Part shown: piece by piece, positions 60,355-64,000 of the stretch | How positions within the stretch are numbered: the first letter of the stretch is position 1 | Layout of the letters: every line of letters begins with the position of its first letter | Assembly (NCBI GenBank): GCA_900542875.1 | Contig: UQPH01000001.1 | Coordinates: 124,001 to 188,000, forward strand | DNA length: 64,000 bases | Direction of reading: 5' to 3' | From: an uncultured Eubacterium sp. | GTDB taxonomy: Bacteria > Bacillota > Clostridia > Oscillospirales > Acutalibacteraceae | Translations under genes and position numbers: made by a program | Notes under the pieces: model-generated | What the model was told of the DNA's origin: nothing | Database searches by the model: none | The model's input: the letters and a program-made list of their open reading frames with translations, nothing else

Positions 60355-61080
60355 ATGAGTAATGCAAATAATTCAAAGTTTGACCCCTTTTGCAGTAAAA
60401 AGCATCAGTGCAAGGACTGTGATAACAGGTGCGTAAACCAGATAGCCTTTTTGAAAGACCTGCCTATGGAATTTCAAAATGCGCTTATGCTTAAGGCGGA
60501 GTACAAAAAGTTCAAAAAGGATGCATATATATTTCATGAGGGCGATTCTGTCGACGCAGTCACTATTGTAAGAAAAGGTAAGATTAAGCTTACAATCACC
60601 GACTCCGACGGCAGAGAAAAGATTATAGGTATTTTCTCGAGTAACGATACTATTTGGGAAGGAATCTTTCTTGATAACAGCGTTTATCCGTATAATGCTG
60701 TTTGTTTAACCGATACGCATATATGGAAGATATATCGCAAGGATGTTGAACTTGCCGTAGAGGATGCGGCACTTGCAAAAAATGTAATCAGCATGCTTTC
60801 AAGAAAGCTTCATGACGCAAACGAGCGAAATTTGATTATGTCAATATCCGACCCGGAGGCAAAGGTTGCAAAGTTTTTGCTTTACAGAGACCGTCAGGAC
60901 CATAACGGTGTCATTAATCTCAGACTTGATGATATTGCGGCGAGTGTTGCACTTCGTCCGGAAACGGTCAGCCGAAAATTGTCTAAGTTGATTGAACTCG
61001 GTTATATCGAAAGAGTTTCAAAAAGCGGGATAAGGATACTTGATTATCACAAGTTGACTGAGTTTGTGAATAATAAATAG
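60355..61080 (+). CDS. fnr: Crp/Fnr family regulator, FNR-like
   Basis: A 241-residue regulator. Residues 13, 19, 22 and 26 are cysteines (C-x5-C-x2-C-x3-C), a likely oxygen- or redox-sensing metal cluster site near the N-terminus as in FNR. A cyclic-nucleotide-type beta-roll follows (YKKFKKDAYIFHEGDSVDAV), then a helical dimer interface and a winged helix with LDDIAASVALRPETVSRKLS. The E-x2-S-R of PETVSR matches the DNA-contact residues of E. coli FNR rather than the R-E of CRP. This fits the perfect FNR box at the pflB promoter upstream of this gene. It probably activates pflB, and itself through read-through, when anoxic. Confidence 0.9.
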   Translation: MSNANNSKFDPFCSKKHQCKDCDNRCVNQIAFLKDLPMEFQNALMLKAEYKKFKKDAYIFHEGDSVDAVTIVRKGKIKLTITDSDGREKIIGIFSSNDTIWEGIFLDNSVYPYNAVCLTDTHIWKIYRKDVELAVEDAALAKNVISMLSRKLHDANERNLIMSISDPEAKVAKFLLYRDRQDHNGVINLRLDDIAASVALRPETVSRKLSKLIELGYIERVSKSGIRILDYHKLTEFVNNK

Positions 61081-61084
61081 AATT

Positions 61085-61120
61085 AAAGCCGACTGTAAAT
61101 GCAGTCGGCTTTTGCTTTTT
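61085..61120 (+). terminator. terminator after fnr
   Basis: AAAGCCGACTG (61085-61095) and CAGTCGGCTTT (61102-61112) form a perfect 11-bp stem with a 6-base loop, followed by TGCTTTTTT. It ends the pflA-pflB-fnr region. Confidence 0.85.
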
Positions 61121-61167
61121 TATAATGTTTGTGATAAAATATATATATCGAAATTAGGAGGACAGTT

Positions 61168-61728
61168 ATGGAATTACTTAAAGGCAGACCTGCCGATGTC
61201 GGCGGCAGAGAGGAAAGAGAGATTAGAGTATATGATTTTCTCGACGAACTTGGAATAGAATATTTTCGCACCGACCACGAGGAAGCAAATACTATGGAAA
61301 AATGCAATGAGATAGACCGTATTCTCGATACGATTATTTGTAAAAATCTTTTTCTCTGCAATCGCCAAAAGACGGATTTTTATCTTCTTATGATGCCGGG
61401 CGATAAGCCGTTTAAGACTAAGGATATTACAAAGCAACTCGGTTGCTCACGCCTCTCTTTTGCATCTCCCGACTTTATGGAGGAGTTCCTTGATATTAAA
61501 CCGGGCGCAGTTTCTGTTATGGGACTGATGAATGATAAAAATAACAGAGTTCAACTTGTTATCGACCGCCCTGTAATAGAAAGTGAAACCCTCGGCTGTC
61601 ATCCGTGCGTGTGCACCTCAAGCCTAAAGTTTATGACAAAGGATATAATCGAGAAGTTTTTGCCTGCTGTAAATCATAAGCCGATTATAGTCGATATGCC
61701 GGACTATGATGAAGAGAATAACGGCTGA
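61168..61728 (+). CDS. proX: prolyl-tRNA editing deacylase (ProX/YbaK-like)
   Basis: Free-standing editing domain of 186 residues that removes wrongly attached amino acids from tRNA, usually alanine or cysteine from prolyl-tRNA. The fold is recognised from YDFLDELGIEYFRTDHEEA, KNLFLCNRQKTDFYLLMMPG with the conserved lysine, and the GAVSVMGLMNDKNNRVQLVI and HPCVCTSSLKF blocks. The length is that of the stand-alone PrdX/ProX group. AGGAGG precedes the ATG. The gene is convergent with the AlkD-like gene; the two stops are adjacent at 61728/61729. Confidence 0.85.
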   Translation: MELLKGRPADVGGREEREIRVYDFLDELGIEYFRTDHEEANTMEKCNEIDRILDTIICKNLFLCNRQKTDFYLLMMPGDKPFKTKDITKQLGCSRLSFASPDFMEEFLDIKPGAVSVMGLMNDKNNRVQLVIDRPVIESETLGCHPCVCTSSLKFMTKDIIEKFLPAVNHKPIIVDMPDYDEENNG

Positions 61729-62406
61729 TTATATTTTCAGCGTTTTAAGGTATTCCTTTTGCTCGTGGGTTATGCGGTAACTTTCTCTTGCTTTTTGGAT
61801 AGCTTTATTGTGAGTCCATTTGTCTAAAACGGGCGTTTGCATATACTTAATCGTTTCTTCCCACTGCTTTGCAAGAGCGGTGGCAAAGAACCACGCAATC
61901 ATCATATTTACATAGTATTCCTCGCTCTTTATTCGGGCGGGGATTTCTAAATATTCGCTCTTAAAATTTTCATCAAGATAAAATGACATCAGCATTTCAA
62001 GTCCGAAGCGGCAGGTGTAGGTATCTTTGCTGTTTGACCATTCCTTGATTTTTGTCAGTACAAGTTCGGGGTACTTCTTGAAAATTTTTGGCGTGAGAAT
62101 ATCGCACACCGCCCAGTTGTCAATAAAGGGAAGAAAATCATCAACGGCTTTTATACATTCGTCAATGTCGTTTATTTCCGTTAAGAGCAGAGCGTGCAAA
62201 ATATCCTCGTCATAGTATTCGTGCGGCAGAGAGGATAAAAATTCACCGACCTCGCCGCTGTTTTTCACTTCTTTTGCGAGCTTGCGACAATCGGGAACCC
62301 TCACTCCTATAATCTTTTCCCTGTTTACGGTAGGGACTAATTTTGATTGAAAATCTGCATAACTTTCGTCTTGCATTTCAAACAGTCTTTTTTGAATTTG
62401 CGTCAT
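61729..62406 (-). CDS. DNA alkylation repair protein (AlkD-like)
   Basis: HEAT-repeat protein of 225 residues. AlkD-type blocks are IGVRVPDCRKLAKEVKNSGE, HEYYDEDILHALLLTEINDI, FLPFIDNWAVCDILTPKIFK with the conserved tryptophan and aspartate, and NMMIAWFFATALAKQWEET with KAIQKARESYRITHEQKEYL at the end. Members excise bulky alkylated bases, though many paralogues have no tested activity. It may be transcribed from the region shared with the divergent alcohol-dehydrogenase gene, which holds a TTGAT-N3-ATCAA sequence. Confidence 0.85.
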   Translation of the reverse strand: MTQIQKRLFEMQDESYADFQSKLVPTVNREKIIGVRVPDCRKLAKEVKNSGEVGEFLSSLPHEYYDEDILHALLLTEINDIDECIKAVDDFLPFIDNWAVCDILTPKIFKKYPELVLTKIKEWSNSKDTYTCRFGLEMLMSFYLDENFKSEYLEIPARIKSEEYYVNMMIAWFFATALAKQWEETIKYMQTPVLDKWTHNKAIQKARESYRITHEQKEYLKTLKI

Positions 62407-62418
62407 ATAATCACCGAT

Positions 62419-62431
62419 TTGATTATATCAA
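62419..62431. promoter_or_regulatory. FNR-like palindrome with 3-base spacer
   Basis: TTGAT-TAT-ATCAA lies between the divergent AlkD-like and alcohol-dehydrogenase genes. Both half sites match FNR exactly, but the spacer is 3, not 4, so binding is doubtful. Confidence 0.3.
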
Positions 62432-62502
62432 GCGTTTGTATCCATTGTCAATAATGCCAAAAAATGATTTGTATAATTGTCTAATATATTTTTAGTTTAT
62501 GC

Positions 62503-62531
62503 TTGCATTGTACGGTAAAATTAGTTAAAAT
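62503..62531 (+). promoter_or_regulatory. alcohol dehydrogenase promoter
   Basis: TTGCAT (62503-62508) and TAAAAT (62526-62531) are 17 bp apart; AAAGGAGG follows shortly before the start codon. Confidence 0.6.
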
Positions 62532-62563
62532 AGATATGAATAAATTAAAAAGGAGGTAATGGA

Positions 62564-63775
62564 ATGCTCTGGACTTTGAAGAAAATTTGGTACAGAATTT
62601 ACCAAAATGTCTTTAAGTTTGCTATGTGCTTTATGGATTGGTCCGAGCCTGAACTTCTTGAAGGTGCCGGTTCTGTTTTAAGACTGCCGGAATTCATCAA
62701 GAATAAGGGTATTAAAAAGGTTCTTGTCGTTACAGATAAGGGTCTTATGGGACTTCATCTTCTCGATCCTATGTTTGCAAAGCTCGAAGAAGTCGGCGTT
62801 GAGTATGTCGTTTATGACGGCGTTCAGCCTAATCCGACTATTCCGAATATCGAGGAATGCAAGGATATGTATAATCAAAACGGATGTCAGGGTATTATCG
62901 CTTTCGGCGGCGGTTCCGCAATGGACTGCGCTAAGGCAGCAGGCGCAAGAGTGGTTAAGCCTAATCAATCCGTTCGTGATATGCGCGGACAGCTTAAGGT
63001 ACATAAGAAGCTTCCGCCATTCTTTGCTGTTCCCACAACAGCAGGTACAGGCTCAGAAACAACAGTTGCTGCTGTTGTAACCGATCCCGAAACTCACGAG
63101 AAAAACGCAATCAACGATACTTGTATTCGTCCTAAGTATGCTGTGCTTGACCCGGAACTTACTGTAGGTCTGCCGCCACACATCACTTCGACAACAGGTA
63201 TGGATGCGCTTACTCACGCAGTTGAGGCATATATCGGTCACAGTAACACAAAGGATACCATCAGAGAAGCAGAAATTGCTACTAAACTTATCCATGAAAA
63301 TCTTGAAAAGGTTTATAATAACGGTAAGGATATAGAGGCAAGAGGAAATATGCTCAAGGGCTCCTATTATGCAGGTCGTGCATTTACCCACGCTTATGTA
63401 GGTTATGTTCACGCTATTGCTCATAATCTCGGCGGTCTTTACGGTACACCTCACGGTCTTGCAAACGCTGTTATTTTGCCGTATGTTCTTGATTTTTACG
63501 GTGAGGCTGCTTATCCTCAACTTGCAAAACTTGCGGATATTATCGGTATTACAACTCCGTCAATGTCCACATCGGATAAGGGTAAGGCATTTATTGCCGA
63601 GGTTCGCAGAATGAACGCCGCTATGAATATTCCTGAAAAGTTCGATATGATTAAGGAGGAGGATATGCCTACGCTCGTTAAGCGTGCGCTTAAAGAGGGT
63701 AATCCGCTTTATCCCGTACCTAAGATTATGAATGCAGAGGAATGCGAGCAAATCATTCGCTCCTTTATGGCATAA
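62564..63775 (+). CDS. iron-containing alcohol dehydrogenase
   Basis: Group III alcohol dehydrogenase of 403 residues, NAD(P)H-dependent. The NAD-binding FGGGSAMDCAKAAGA, PTTAGTGSETTVAAVVTDPE, the metal-ligand stretch GMDALTHAVEAYIGHSNT and the iron histidines in AHNLGGLYGTPHGLANAVIL are present. It begins with an extra aromatic-rich leader (MLWTLKKIWYRIYQNVFKF) not typical of the family. The ribosome site is strong (AAAGGAGG). It would reduce acetaldehyde or another aldehyde to alcohol in fermentation, next to the pfl genes. Confidence 0.92.
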   Translation: MLWTLKKIWYRIYQNVFKFAMCFMDWSEPELLEGAGSVLRLPEFIKNKGIKKVLVVTDKGLMGLHLLDPMFAKLEEVGVEYVVYDGVQPNPTIPNIEECKDMYNQNGCQGIIAFGGGSAMDCAKAAGARVVKPNQSVRDMRGQLKVHKKLPPFFAVPTTAGTGSETTVAAVVTDPETHEKNAINDTCIRPKYAVLDPELTVGLPPHITSTTGMDALTHAVEAYIGHSNTKDTIREAEIATKLIHENLEKVYNNGKDIEARGNMLKGSYYAGRAFTHAYVGYVHAIAHNLGGLYGTPHGLANAVILPYVLDFYGEAAYPQLAKLADIIGITTPSMSTSDKGKAFIAEVRRMNAAMNIPEKFDMIKEEDMPTLVKRALKEGNPLYPVPKIMNAEECEQIIRSFMA

Positions 63776-63790
63776 TTTGATTTTAATGAA

Positions 63791-63820
63791 AACGCAGACT
63801 TCGGTCTGCGTTATTTTTTT
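63791..63820 (+). terminator. terminator after the alcohol dehydrogenase gene
   Basis: AACGCAGAC (63791-63799) and GTCTGCGTT (63804-63812) form a 9-bp stem closed by a stable TTCG tetraloop, followed by ATTTTTTT. Confidence 0.9.
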
Positions 63821-63822
63821 AC

Positions 63823-63851
63823 TTGTATTTGTTTTTCAAATATAATATAAT
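63823..63851 (+). promoter_or_regulatory. promoter of the RluD-like gene, giving a leaderless or near-leaderless mRNA
   Basis: TTGTAT (63823-63828) and TATAAT (63846-63851) are 17 bp apart. The predicted start site at about 63858 falls directly at the ATG at 63859. Confidence 0.5.
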
Positions 63852-63858
63852 GTTTTTT

Positions 63859-64000
63859 ATGAAAAGTGTTAAGGTTAATTCAAATGACGCAGGGCAGAGA
63901 CTTGATAAGTTTCTATTGAAGCATTTTGAGTCGTTGCCTAAGTCTATGATGTTTAAGCAGATACGAAAAAAGAATATTAAACTTAACCGCAAACGCTGTA
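63859..64000 (+). CDS. RluD-type pseudouridine synthase, N-terminal part (partial)
   Basis: The frame runs off the end of the window. The 47 visible residues start VNSNDAGQRLDKFLLKHF and continue FKQIRKKNIKLNRKRC, which is the S4 RNA-binding domain found at the N-terminus of RluC/RluD family synthases that make pseudouridine in 23S rRNA. The catalytic domain lies beyond the window. No Shine-Dalgarno precedes the ATG at 63859; an in-frame ATG at 63850 overlaps the -10 element. The gene may be translated as a leaderless message. Confidence 0.75.
   Translation, partial: MKSVKVNSNDAGQRLDKFLLKHFESLPKSMMFKQIRKKNIKLNRKRC

Overview
The window is a piece of a chromosome from an anaerobic, low-to-mid GC Firmicute. 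It looks like a clostridial, Oscillospiraceae/Ruminococcus-type gut commensal, although no rRNA or marker comparison could be run. The grounds are the gene set: a lone spoVAD, long-form HPF, DnaD with a DnaC-like loader, the pflA-pflB pair with an FNR-type regulator, a Firmicutes-class GalT, GH27, GH95 and GH51 family proteins, a collagen-like surface protein, strong AGGAGG ribosome sites and many hairpin terminators. No tRNA, CRISPR array, transposase, phage gene or intact rRNA gene was seen.

Layout. 1-1904: end of dnaE, then pfkA. 1922-8853: surface block with a membrane-anchored GH25 muramidase, a membrane-anchored GH51-like protein lacking both catalytic glutamates, and a small XRE repressor divergent from a 940-residue collagen-like/LRR protein. 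8987-11557 (minus): dus-nagA-trmL operon. 11981-15657: murA, walJ, rlmH and a solitary spoVAD. 15661-19408: a heterodimeric ABC exporter behind a leader that copies the helix II/III arm of 5S rRNA. 19409-20038: non-coding mosaic of dispersed repeats. 20039-36059: an AT-rich exopolysaccharide locus with an initiating sugar transferase, aldo/keto reductase, acyltransferase, split transketolase, EpsG-type polymerase, six other glycosyltransferases, a pyruvyl transferase and a Wzx flippase, plus two broken genes. 36273-40597: anchored surface protein, tex, MFS transporter. 40662-49903: mixed housekeeping genes (lipase-like hydrolase, hpf, DUF421, GH95-like lipoprotein, QueT with a possible preQ1 leader, patatin, NifX-like protein, nitroreductase, glycerophosphodiesterase). 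50047-52075: dnaD and the dnaC-like loader. 52139-55716 (minus): galT, PHP phosphoesterase and GH27 alpha-galactosidase. 55914-64000: LOG-family protein, cytidylate-kinase-like protein, pflA, pflB, fnr, ProX-type deacylase, AlkD-like protein, iron alcohol dehydrogenase and the start of an RluD-type synthase.

How it fits together. Glycolysis (pfkA), pyruvate-formate lyase and alcohol dehydrogenase describe mixed-acid/ethanol fermentation. A perfect FNR box sits at class II distance from the pflB promoter, and the FNR-family regulator with a matching recognition helix is encoded directly downstream. The GH27-GalT operon feeds galactosides into the Leloir pathway. The exopolysaccharide locus and several anchored proteins build the cell surface. 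A perfect WalR-type box precedes murA, and walJ follows it. The most unusual items are the 5S-rRNA-like leader of the ABC exporter, the GH51 pseudoenzyme, the lone spoVAD with its ribosome site inside a terminator stem, and the transketolase pair inside the exopolysaccharide operon.
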